60,399 nt of DNA from JANWXD01 sp037446115 (GTDB taxonomy: Bacteria; Acidobacteriota; Terriglobia; Bryobacterales; Bryobacteraceae). The notes beneath the pieces are model-generated. The model did not search any database and was not told where the DNA came from. It worked only from the letters and a program-made list of their open reading frames with translations. The translations under genes and the position numbers were made by a program. The stretch covers positions 1 to 60,399 of the forward strand of contig JBBIJF010000027.1 in NCBI GenBank assembly GCA_037446115.1, given 5' to 3'. How positions within the stretch are numbered: the stretch's first letter is position 1; every line of letters starts with the position of its first letter. Of this stretch, positions 31,701-38,955 are shown piece after piece.

Positions 31701-34136
31701 TTACAATCCTGCGCCTCGCAGCATCCAAGCCTGGAACAGCGGACCGGCTCCTCGCTTGGGGTGGGCCTGGAACTTCACGGTGACCTTATCTTTGCCCTGG
31801 GTCAGAGCGCGCGGGATGGCGTAGCGCACCTCGAGAAACTCACCGGGCTTTTCCCGCTCGAGTGTTTGAGAACCGATTCTGGTTTCCTCGACCAAGATGT
31901 CAAAACTCCGGCCGCCGTGGCCGCCCCAGTACCGGCAAACCAGTTCCATGGGCTGATCGGGGTGGACCTTCATTTCGAAGGAGAACCATCCTCCGGGCGC
32001 TGCCTGCCGGTACCGCCGCAGGCCCATCTCTTCGGAAGAACTGCGCCGGCCGCGAAAGTTGTGATCTCGTTCGTCACGGATCCGGCCAGGGTTGAAGACG
32101 TCGGTCAGCCGGTCCGCCCACATTCGTGTCCGCTGTTCGTCCTGCTCGAACTCCGCCACGGTCTTCTTCCAAGCTTCCGGAGTGAAGTAGTGCCAATAGA
32201 CGGTGTAGCGCTGGTCCCAAAGATCGTAGAAAGGCGCCAGTTCCGGAGCGGCGGTTCCGCTGCTACCTAGGCCGCGGAACAGTTCCCGCCGGGCGGCAGC
32301 GAACCGCAACCGTCCGGGAATCCTGCGGAACCACTTCTCGGGGTCGCGTTCGGGTGCTACGATCACCGGCACCTCACCTGCCGGCAGGTGGTCGTAGTCG
32401 AGCTGCCCCTTGCCATAAGGAATGGGCGGCTCCATGCCCTCCTTACCCAAAGCACCCGCCAGCAGGACCGGACCGTAGAGGATGGCAACCCGGTTGGGAT
32501 CGCCGGGCAGGCTCTCCAGATGCAAGCGCATCGGGAAAACCACTTCGACGACGTCGCCGGTCTTCCATTCACGGGTCAGCACCGCGTAGCCGCCCGGCTT
32601 GCTGGGGGCGCCGGCGCGCCGGCCATTGACCGAGATTCGCAGCGCAGCCGGGGCCCACCACGGATGACGAACGCGCAGGGCTGCCGGCACAGGTTGGGCT
32701 GCCTCGAATCGGAAGCGGGTAATGGGCTGTTCGGGGTAATTCGTCTCCTGGCGAATCTTGAGCCCTTTCTCCCGCCAGTCCAGCTCGGAGGCGATAAACA
32801 GGTTCACATACAGCCCCTCATCGTCGTGAAAGTAAATGCTGTCCCCGTATTTTGCGTGATTCTCCAAGCCCGTCCCCGTGCAACACCAAAAAGATTCGTA
32901 CGGCGTGTTGAACACCTTGAAGTGGCCGGGTTTGAGCGAGCACAAATAGATCATCATGCCGGTTTCTTTGTGCTGAGAGGCGAGAATGTGGTTGTACAAC
33001 GCACGCTCATAGAAATCCGCAATCGCCGCTGAGGGCTCCCAAGCGAACAGGTGGCGCGTAAGCTTGAGCATGTTATAGGTGTTGCAGGTCTCTGCCGTAC
33101 GGCTGGTGAGGTTTTCTGCGAACCGGTCCGGCGCGAAGAAACGTTCGTTCTCGCCATGCCCCCCGTTGACGAACGAGCGTTCGTAAACGACCTTTTGCCA
33201 GAAAAAGCGCGCCAGGGTGCGGAGCCGGTCCTCCGCCGTGAGGGCGTACAGGCGTGCGGCGCCGATGACTTTCGGAATCTGCGTGTTGCCGTGCAGCCCG
33301 GTGAGAATATCCTTGCGGTCGGCCAGGGGATCCAGAATAGCCCGGTGGTAGAACCGTTGGGCCAGCTTCAGGTACCTGGGGTCTGCCGTGAGGGCGTAAA
33401 CGTCCGCCAAGGATTCCAGCATGCCTCCGTGTTCGGTGGCGAGCATTCGCTGCATCTGCTCGTCGGTCAGCTTGTCGGTGAGCTCCAGGGCCCAGTCGGA
33501 GAGCCGCACCAGGATCTCCAGAGCTTTGCGGTTACCACACAGCAGATAAGCGTCTCGCAGTCCGGCCATCAGTTTGTGAGTCGTGTACCAGGGGACCCAG
33601 ATGCCGTTCAGGTTGAAGGGTTCGGATTTGATCTGGCCCGCTCGGATCTCCTTCCACAGTCGGTCGGCTTCGGGAAAGCCGCCCACGAATCCTGTGCCTT
33701 TTGCCTGTTGTGCAAGCGCGAGCTCGTCCACGATGTAGTTAGCCCGCTCGAGCAACCTGCGGTCTTGCGTGGACGCGTACATCAGGGCGAGAGCGCTCAG
33801 GTAGTGTCCCAGCGTGTGCCCGGAGATCGTCTGCGCCTCCCAACCCGTGTACTCCGGTGCTTTGGGCTCGAGGCCGGAGAATTTTCGAAACCGGGAAAGG
33901 AGGCGGTCGGGATCCAGATCGAGAAGATACTTCTTGTCGAGCTCCTGAGCTTGCCGGAACGGCCCTTCCAGCAGTCGAACCCTTGTGAGATCGAAAGCCC
34001 AGGCCTTGATCGCCCCTTTGGGCTGCACCTTCCATTCCGGTCTGGAATGCACCAGCGCATCCGCGCGAGCCGGCGGGGCCGGCCACCACAAGATCGCAAT
34101 CAGGTACGCGCACGTCCTCAGGTGTAGGCGGGTCAT
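31701..34136 (-). CDS. Exported glycoside hydrolase family 127 (beta-L-arabinofuranosidase-like)
   Basis: About 811 residues with an N-terminal signal peptide (LRTCAYLIAILWWPAPPARA). The GH127 (formerly DUF1680) hallmarks are present: TGWEAQTISGHTLGHYLSALAL, PWYTTHKLMAGL, ATEHGGMLESLADVYALT, GGHGENERF, SRTAETCNTYNMLKLTR and SFWCCTGTGLENHAKYGD. In characterised members the Cys of CCTG is the nucleophile, with nearby Cys residues and a Glu (here ETC and CC) binding zinc. A C-terminal beta-domain follows. It would remove beta-L-arabinofuranose from plant polymers. ATG 34136 begins the signal peptide; the frame is open another 33 codons upstream. Confidence 0.92.
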   Translation of the reverse strand: MTRLHLRTCAYLIAILWWPAPPARADALVHSRPEWKVQPKGAIKAWAFDLTRVRLLEGPFRQAQELDKKYLLDLDPDRLLSRFRKFSGLEPKAPEYTGWEAQTISGHTLGHYLSALALMYASTQDRRLLERANYIVDELALAQQAKGTGFVGGFPEADRLWKEIRAGQIKSEPFNLNGIWVPWYTTHKLMAGLRDAYLLCGNRKALEILVRLSDWALELTDKLTDEQMQRMLATEHGGMLESLADVYALTADPRYLKLAQRFYHRAILDPLADRKDILTGLHGNTQIPKVIGAARLYALTAEDRLRTLARFFWQKVVYERSFVNGGHGENERFFAPDRFAENLTSRTAETCNTYNMLKLTRHLFAWEPSAAIADFYERALYNHILASQHKETGMMIYLCSLKPGHFKVFNTPYESFWCCTGTGLENHAKYGDSIYFHDDEGLYVNLFIASELDWREKGLKIRQETNYPEQPITRFRFEAAQPVPAALRVRHPWWAPAALRISVNGRRAGAPSKPGGYAVLTREWKTGDVVEVVFPMRLHLESLPGDPNRVAILYGPVLLAGALGKEGMEPPIPYGKGQLDYDHLPAGEVPVIVAPERDPEKWFRRIPGRLRFAAARRELFRGLGSSGTAAPELAPFYDLWDQRYTVYWHYFTPEAWKKTVAEFEQDEQRTRMWADRLTDVFNPGRIRDERDHNFRGRRSSSEEMGLRRYRQAAPGGWFSFEMKVHPDQPMELVCRYWGGHGGRSFDILVEETRIGSQTLEREKPGEFLEVRYAIPRALTQGKDKVTVKFQAHPKRGAGPLFQAWMLRGAGL

Positions 34137-34243
34137 GGCATTGGCTCCATGACAACCTAGACTACATCCGTCGGGGTACGGGTCCGCAAACGAGCCCGAC
34201 GACCGTGACCGGCGGCAGGCCAACGGGGCTGACAACGCGACAT

Positions 34244-34256
34244 CCTGCGTCGCAGG
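34244..34256. repeat. Short perfect inverted repeat in the gap upstream of the GH127 gene
   Basis: CCTGCG-T-CGCAGG, a 13-bp palindrome about 110 bp upstream of the GH127 start. It could be an operator half-site pair. No further support. Confidence 0.2.
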
Positions 34257-34325
34257 CGCCGCCGGGAGACGGGGAAAGTTTCTTGATGCTCTTTTGGGTC
34301 GGTCCGGTGATGCAGCAAAAAAGCC

Positions 34326-35063
34326 TTACCGGGAGCGGGGGAATTCCTCTACAAAATGTCCCTCCCGGAACCACGGCGTCTGCTGAAATTCGGATATGCG
34401 ATCACGCAGCGTCTCAAGGTGGGCGGGGGCGGCAATGACAAAAAACGCCCGGACCGACATGCGTCGGAATTTGAACGCCCAGACGTGTTCGCAGCCCAGA
34501 GAGCGTAACAGCTCGACACGTCGCTCGATTAAGACTCGCAATCCACCCTTTTCCCGGGTCTGGTGCTGATAAATTACCAGGCTCTGCCCGCGGCGGTAGT
34601 AAGGTGCGATTTCTTTGGCGCAGACATACTTGACGCTCCTCGAGCCCAACTCTTCAGGCAACTTCTCGGTGAGGCCGTTGTCGGGGTCCATGAAAACGAG
34701 TTGGGCGGGAGCGAGGGTTTCGAAAGCCTCATCGTTCCATGCTGCCCTCCGATCGGCCCGTTCCCCCGGGTCCCGCAAGGACAATGGGCGCGAAAAATAG
34801 ATCGTGTTCGGAGGCAGGATGCCCGCCTGCTCCACGGCCGCGACCGACCGTCGCCCGCTGTTCACCAGGTTCTGAAGGGCTAGATATAGCGGCTCGTCGC
34901 AGTGGCGAAGCTCAGCGTAATGGGTGAGTTCGCCGTCGGAGTTCGGTTCTTCGTCGGCGTTCAGATACCAGTGGACACCCAGCCTGAGGTCGTCCCCGGC
35001 CAGTGCTTTCAGCAGCGCGAATTTGGCGAAATCACCAACATCGCCAACGTACCGGTTTTGCAC
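34326..35063 (-). CDS. Conserved protein of unknown function (NRYVGDVGDFAKFALL family)
   Basis: A 245-residue soluble protein starting with GTG at 35063. Conserved-looking blocks are NRYVGDVGDFAKFALLKAL at the N-terminus, LRLGVHWYLNADEEPNSDG, SGRRSVAAVEQAGILPPNTIYF, LVFMDPDNGL and QSLVIYQHQTREKGG. I recall a family of hypothetical proteins with these blocks but no established function. The DPDNGL block is a loose echo of the DPPY motif of methyltransferases, which is only a hint. No obvious operon partner; downstream is the GH127 gene. Confidence 0.6.
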   Translation of the reverse strand: MQNRYVGDVGDFAKFALLKALAGDDLRLGVHWYLNADEEPNSDGELTHYAELRHCDEPLYLALQNLVNSGRRSVAAVEQAGILPPNTIYFSRPLSLRDPGERADRRAAWNDEAFETLAPAQLVFMDPDNGLTEKLPEELGSRSVKYVCAKEIAPYYRRGQSLVIYQHQTREKGGLRVLIERRVELLRSLGCEHVWAFKFRRMSVRAFFVIAAPAHLETLRDRISEFQQTPWFREGHFVEEFPRSR

Positions 35064-35173
35064 GGAAAGATGTTACCACAGCCGCGTCTCTAGGCGGCCC
35101 GCTAGCTCAGCATGCCGAATGCGTTCCCCGGCCTTGAGCGTCGAGATGCGTGGGGTTATCCTGCTGCTGCCGC

Positions 35174-35206
35174 TGGTCGGGGCGGCCCGATTTCAACGGG
35201 CGACCC
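35174..35206 (-). repeat. Diverged copy of the tRNA-Pro 3' end (att-like direct repeat)
   Basis: These 33 bases match tRNA-Pro bases 36668-36700 with three mismatches. They include the CCA end, the acceptor strand and the whole T-arm. The two stem changes are compensatory, so GCCCG/CGGGC still pairs. Similarity resumes 5' of both copies (GCTGCCGCT) after a 6-bp indel. There is no anticodon arm here. Together the copies bracket about 1.5 kb, as attachment sites of an element integrated at a tRNA 3' end would. Confidence 0.6.
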
Positions 35207-35222
35207 GAAAAGGACTGAGCGA

Positions 35223-36126
35223 TCAAGGTAGCAAGTCAACAAGATCGCCTAAAGGTCGGCGGTGAGACCACAACAGGGCGCCCGCGGCCGCCATGCGCTG
35301 ATCCCGCGCGGGCACACCTTGCCCGCCTAGAATCCAACGGGTCTGCGCTGCCCTCCGCCGAATCAACTCGACCATGGCGCCGCGGTGACGTTTGTAAAGA
35401 GTCGGCAAGGTCACCGACAAAACGACCACGCGCGGTTCGAGGGCTTCGCAGGCCCGATCCAAATCTTTGACCGGCAAAGCCGGTCCCAGGTGGACCACGC
35501 GATAGCCCCGGCGCGCCAACTCATAGCCGACGATCAGCACGCCCAATTGGTGCCGCTCGTCCGGGAAACACGCGGTCAGTGCGGCGGGGGCTTCTTCTGG
35601 GGTCTGCGCCGCCTCGATCAACTGCCGGAGCCGGTGGACGAAGGCCTCACTCGCCAAGTGCTCGCCGGCAACGCTACACTGCCCTGCCGCCCACAACTCA
35701 CCGATCTCCCGCGCGGCGGGTTCGAGCACGGCACGGATGGCCACATCCGGCGAGACGCGGGCGAAGGTTGCATCGAGGAGTTGCCGGAGCCGCATGGCGT
35801 CGACAGTCCTGACGGCTTCCAGGACGCCGGCGCGCAGGTGCTCGAGTTCGGCAAGGCTGCCGTCACGCGGCCAAGCGGGAGGCTCGCTCGCACCGCGGAG
35901 CAGTTGGCGCCGGCCGAGCGCGGCGATTTCGCCGATGGTGCGGCCCTGGGCCAGCAGCTCGCGCACGCGCCGGAGCAGGCGCAGGTCTTCCTCGGTGTAC
36001 AACCTGTGGCCCCCGGGGCCCGCGCACCGGTTGCAGCAGGCCGTAGCGGCGCTCCTAGGCGCGAAGCAACTCGCCCGAAAAGCCGGTGAGGCGGCGGACT
36101 GTGGCTAATTTGTAGAACTGGCCCAC
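35223..36126 (-). pseudogene. Broken MerR-type regulator with B12-binding-like domain (CarH/LitR-like)
   Basis: Reading from GTG 36126, the DNA encodes a MerR helix-turn-helix: GQFYKLATVRRLTGFSGELLRA-stop-ERRYGLLQP. The stop is TAG where the family has the conserved Trp of RAWERRYGL. One base is then gained in a C/G run (about 36014-36024), shifting the frame before LYTEEDLRLLRRVRELLAQG. The remaining frame (259 codons, 35223-36002, TTG start) has the cobalamin-cap-like EHLASEAFVHRL and a B12-binding-like GVLIVGYELARRGYRVVHLGPAL, with ERHQLG in place of DxHxxG. Two independent lesions make it a likely pseudogene. The downstream frame alone would lack the DNA-binding helix. Confidence 0.75.
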
Positions 36127-36130
36127 CGGA

Positions 36131-36520
36131 GACGAGTTTAGCCTGCTGTTCACGCTGGCAAAGGCCCTGAAGGCTGCCGGTCTGGTGGATACTTTGAAGG
36201 GCCCCGGACCGTTCACGGTGTTCGCGCCCACCGACGAAGCCTTTGCCAAGCTCCCTGCCGGCACCTTGGAAGAGCTGCTCAAACCGGAAAATAAGGAAAA
36301 GCTCCGCGGGGTGCTGACGTATCACGTAGTTGGCGGGAAAGTGATGTCGTCGCAGGTCGTCAAATTGCGTTCGGCGAAGACGCTCAACGGCCAAAGCGTT
36401 AGCATTCGCACGCGTGACGGCAAAGTTTTGGTCGACAATGCGACCGTCGTGAAGCCCGACATCGAGACCTCGAACGGGGTCATCCACGTCATTGATGCGG
36501 TGATCCTTCCCAAGCAGTGA
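36131..36520 (+). pseudogene. 5'-truncated FAS1 (fasciclin) domain gene
   Basis: The sequence from 36131 encodes a FAS1 domain: EFSLLFTLAKALKAAGLVDTL, GPGPFTVFAPTDEAFAKLPAG, GVLTYHVVGGKVMSSQVV and NGVIHVIDAVILPKQ. The domain end is complete, but its first ~15-20 residues, the signal peptide and any ATG are missing. An in-frame TAG lies just upstream. Only a GTG at 36185, well inside the domain, could serve as start. The truncated end abuts the start of the broken MerR gene with no intergenic space, suggesting a deletion joined them. Intact relatives are exported adhesion-type proteins. Confidence 0.7.
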
Positions 36521-36536
36521 GACTTAGCCGGATACG

Positions 36537-36566
36537 GGGCGGCCCGTGGGTTCCCGCAGGCCGCCC
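36537..36566 (+). terminator. Strong hairpin after the FAS1 remnant
   Basis: GGGCGGCC (36537-36544) and GGCCGCCC (36559-36566) form an 8-bp GC stem with a 14-base loop, 17 bp after the FAS1 stop. No T-tract follows. It may still be a terminator remnant. Confidence 0.35.
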
Positions 36567-36667
36567 TCTTCGGCGGCTTTAGGTACCTCCGGGGAAAGCC
36601 GAACAGGACGACACGGGGACGCAGGGTGCACCATCCGAGCTGCCGGACGTTGTGCTGCCGCTTTGAA

Positions 36668-36744
36668 TGGTCGGGGCGGCCAGATTTGAACTGGCGACCC
36701 CCTGCGCCCAAGGCAGGTGCGCTACCAGGCTGCGCCACGCCCCG
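36668..36744 (-). tRNA. tRNA-Pro (anticodon TGG)
   Basis: A full 77-nt cloverleaf on the minus strand with encoded CCA (36670-36668). The acceptor stem CGGGGCG pairs with CGCCCCG. The D-arm is GCGCAGCCTGGTAGCGC. The anticodon stem CCTGC/GCAGG encloses CTTGGGC, giving TGG for proline. The T-arm is GCCAG-TTCAAAT-CTGGC, and the discriminator is A. A diverged copy of its 3' third lies at 35174-35206. Confidence 0.97.
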
Positions 36745-37270
36745 ACAGGCTTCGCTTCTTTGATTCTAAACCACTTCCGCAAGCACAGTGCCGGAGGCAA
36801 GCTCAAAGCCGGGCAAACGGTGTCAAGACTGTGCCAAAACTCTATCAGACGGCTCTCGGCGTGTCAAAAGCCGGCCCGCCTCGTTGGCGTGCCGGTTGGG
36901 TTTCCCATAGCCTCGCGTTTCATCGGAAGCTTGATCTGCGAGTGCTTCTTGAAGAACTTGGCGTCGCCCTGGGGCGACAGCTGGGTCACCCGTTCCCCGG
37001 CCACCCCTCTGCAGTCAAACGCGTCGCCTAGGTTGCTCGCAGGTCGCAGATTCCGAAGTACGGGACGCCTGTTCTCCTCAGAGTGGCACGCCACGCTGTC
37101 GTGAGCGTCTTCTGATGCCCACCGGGGTTGTTCTCGCACGGAAAGAACCACGCGCTACCGCCGGCGAGTTCCAGTCGACCACGCACTCATTGGATTCCAC
37201 AAAATGAGTTGGTGTCCTAGCGTGACTTGTACTGTTTCGTGGCAGTCGCTTGCCTCTCCCACAGCCTGAG
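36745..37270. other. 526-bp degenerate gap; possible integrase-tail scrap
   Basis: No intact gene. On the minus strand, about 36888-36956 encodes DAKFFKKHSQIKLPMKREAM, which resembles the extreme C-terminus of tyrosine recombinases (a Tyr-type helix, here with Phe/His, followed by MKREAL). No catalytic Arg-His-Arg block is visible around it. The location beside a tRNA makes an integrase remnant plausible but unproven. Confidence 0.3.
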
Positions 37271-37609
37271 TCAACTCCCACAAGGCCGCCCAACACCACC
37301 TCGGAATCCACAGCGGCTCACCGACAAGGCCGATCGGCCTGATCCGCCGATCGGGAAGCGGAGGCGATAGCCCTCCCCGGCGAGGAAATTCACCCCTCCA
37401 AGAACCTCTCCGGCGGTACGAACGCCGACGAGGGTCGCCAGGCGCTGCGCGTAGGCAAAGTCTGCGACCATGTTCGCCGCACTCTTGGTGTGTTCGTTGA
37501 CCAAGATGGCGATTCGGCTTGGCCTCCACTCCTCGAACCGCAAACAAGGTCCGGTGATCGCGCAACCGTGGTTCTTCAGGGATAGAAAGCTCGTCTTGGA
37601 GCGTTTAAG
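37271..37609 (-). pseudogene. S41 (tail-specific) peptidase fragment
   Basis: The minus-strand frame encodes LRFEEWRPSRIAILVNEHTK, then SAANMVADFAYAQRLATLVG, then VRTAGEVLGGVNFLAGEGYR and LRFPIGG. This is the S41 peptidase segment around the catalytic Ser (here in KSAANM). Upstream in frame are about 20 more codons before a TAG near 37612. Downstream the similarity stops and the frame drifts. The PDZ domain, N-terminus and C-terminus are missing, so only about 65 recognisable residues remain. It abuts the ECF sigma gene start. Confidence 0.65.
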
Positions 37610-37628
37610 CTATGAGAGGCCAAGCAGC

Positions 37629-38198
37629 GTGAAGCTCTTGTCATTCCAAACGCGACCGCCCGCCGGCGACAGCCGGGAGAGTCTCGATCACGCCGTCGCG
37701 CGCGTGCTGCTCGAAAGCCTGGATCACCTCTATGCGACGGCGTATCGGTTGATCGGCCGCGCGGATGCGGCCGAGGACTTGGTCCAGGAGACGGCCCACA
37801 AAGCCTTGCGTGCGGCAGCGTCTTTGAAGGATCAACGGAACCTGCGCGCTTGGCTGTTCACGATCCTCGTGCGCGCGCTACGCGACCACGTGCGGCGTAG
37901 CCAGCGATGGGAGAAATGGGATGGGCAGATGGGGCCGGTGCCTCCGGCGCCGGATGTGGAAAATGTTTCTCTGGCGGCCGCGCAGGACGTCCGTAGCGCG
38001 CTGGACCGCCTGCCGCCGCCCCAGCGGGCGGTTGTCATTCTGGTCGATCTCGAGGAATTCACAATTGCCGAGGCTGCGCAAATGCTCGAATTGCCCGCCG
38101 GAACCGTGGCCTCCCGGCTGGCGCGCGCACACCATGCCCTGAGAGAGATGCTCCAGGCCTACGCATCGCGGTCCTCGGAAATCGGAGGGCAGCCATGA
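37629..38198 (+). CDS. ECF-family RNA polymerase sigma factor
   Basis: A 189-residue ECF sigma factor. Region 2: LDHLYATAYRLIGRADAAEDLVQETAHKALRAA, then NLRAWLFTILVRALRDHVRR. Region 4: ALDRLPPPQRAVVILVDLEEFTIAEAAQMLELPAGTVASRLARAHHALREML. GTG 37629 is the best start, with GAGAGG just upstream; the frame is open further but that part overlaps the S41 remnant. Its stop overlaps the anti-sigma start (ATGA). It likely controls the RND efflux operon it heads. Confidence 0.9.
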   Translation: MKLLSFQTRPPAGDSRESLDHAVARVLLESLDHLYATAYRLIGRADAAEDLVQETAHKALRAAASLKDQRNLRAWLFTILVRALRDHVRRSQRWEKWDGQMGPVPPAPDVENVSLAAAQDVRSALDRLPPPQRAVVILVDLEEFTIAEAAQMLELPAGTVASRLARAHHALREMLQAYASRSSEIGGQP

Positions 38199-38953
38199 AC
38201 TGTTCTGTGGCGCGAAAGGCCCTTTACCCCTCCCCCGAGCGGTGTGCCCTCTCCGTCGAGACGGCGGAGGCACTCGACCACCTACGCCACTGTCCGGAGT
38301 GCAAGCAATACTTCGCGGCACAAACGGAATGGTCGCGAGTTCTGCGTGTGAAAGCTGGAACCGAGCGCGCGCCGGGCCGCCTGAGGGAGCAGATCGCGCA
38401 GGAGATTGAGCGTAGCCAGCGTATACAGAGTCCGCGGCGTCGCTGGATCGTGGCGGCTGCCGTCGTCCTTGCCTGCCTTCCGGGCTTGTGGCTCGCACGA
38501 CGCATTCCGTCACAGCTCTTCTTCCAGGCACTCTGTGCCGACCACACGAAATACGCGAACGCCGAGTCGCAGTTGCGTTCCTCCAACTACGTCGAGATTG
38601 AGTCGTGGTTTCGAGGCAGGACCGACTTCGCGGTTCGCGTTCCCCCGCTGGAGGCCGCCGAAATCCTGGGCAGCCGGTTGTGCTTCCTGCGCGGGAAGAA
38701 GGCGGCGCTGGTCTTTTATCGCCAGCACGGTCGACCGGTCTCCTTATTCCAGATCAACCGCCGCGACGTCAGTCTGGCCGCGCTGCAACGCTGGGAAGTG
38801 GACGGAGCCGATGTCTGGCGGGGTTCGTTCAAAGGCTACAGCATCGCGGCCTTCGAGCAGCGGGGTATCCTCTACGTGCTCATTTCCGACCTGCGCGAGA
38901 GTGAACTGCTAAGACTCGCGTCGGCGGCGCGCGTAAGGATGCAAGGATATTGA
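38195..38953 (+). CDS. Zinc-finger anti-sigma factor (membrane-anchored)
   Basis: A 252-residue protein. The N-terminal zinc-finger-like motif is HLRHCPECKQYF (HxxxCxxC), typical of ZAS anti-sigma factors. One membrane helix follows (WIVAAAVVLACLPGLWLA, about residues 84-101), then a ~150-residue extracytoplasmic domain with YVEIESWFRGRTDFAVRVPPLEAAEILGSRLCFLRGKKAALVFY. It should hold the preceding ECF sigma factor. The translational overlaps on both sides tie sigma, anti-sigma and efflux pump into one unit. Confidence 0.85.
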   Translation: MNCSVARKALYPSPERCALSVETAEALDHLRHCPECKQYFAAQTEWSRVLRVKAGTERAPGRLREQIAQEIERSQRIQSPRRRWIVAAAVVLACLPGLWLARRIPSQLFFQALCADHTKYANAESQLRSSNYVEIESWFRGRTDFAVRVPPLEAAEILGSRLCFLRGKKAALVFYRQHGRPVSLFQINRRDVSLAALQRWEVDGADVWRGSFKGYSIAAFEQRGILYVLISDLRESELLRLASAARVRMQGY

Positions 38954-38955
38954 CG

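Noticed and set aside
35174..35206. A second complete tRNA-Pro gene
   Set aside because: Only the acceptor 3' strand and T-arm are present. No anticodon or D-arm sequence lies on the adjoining side.
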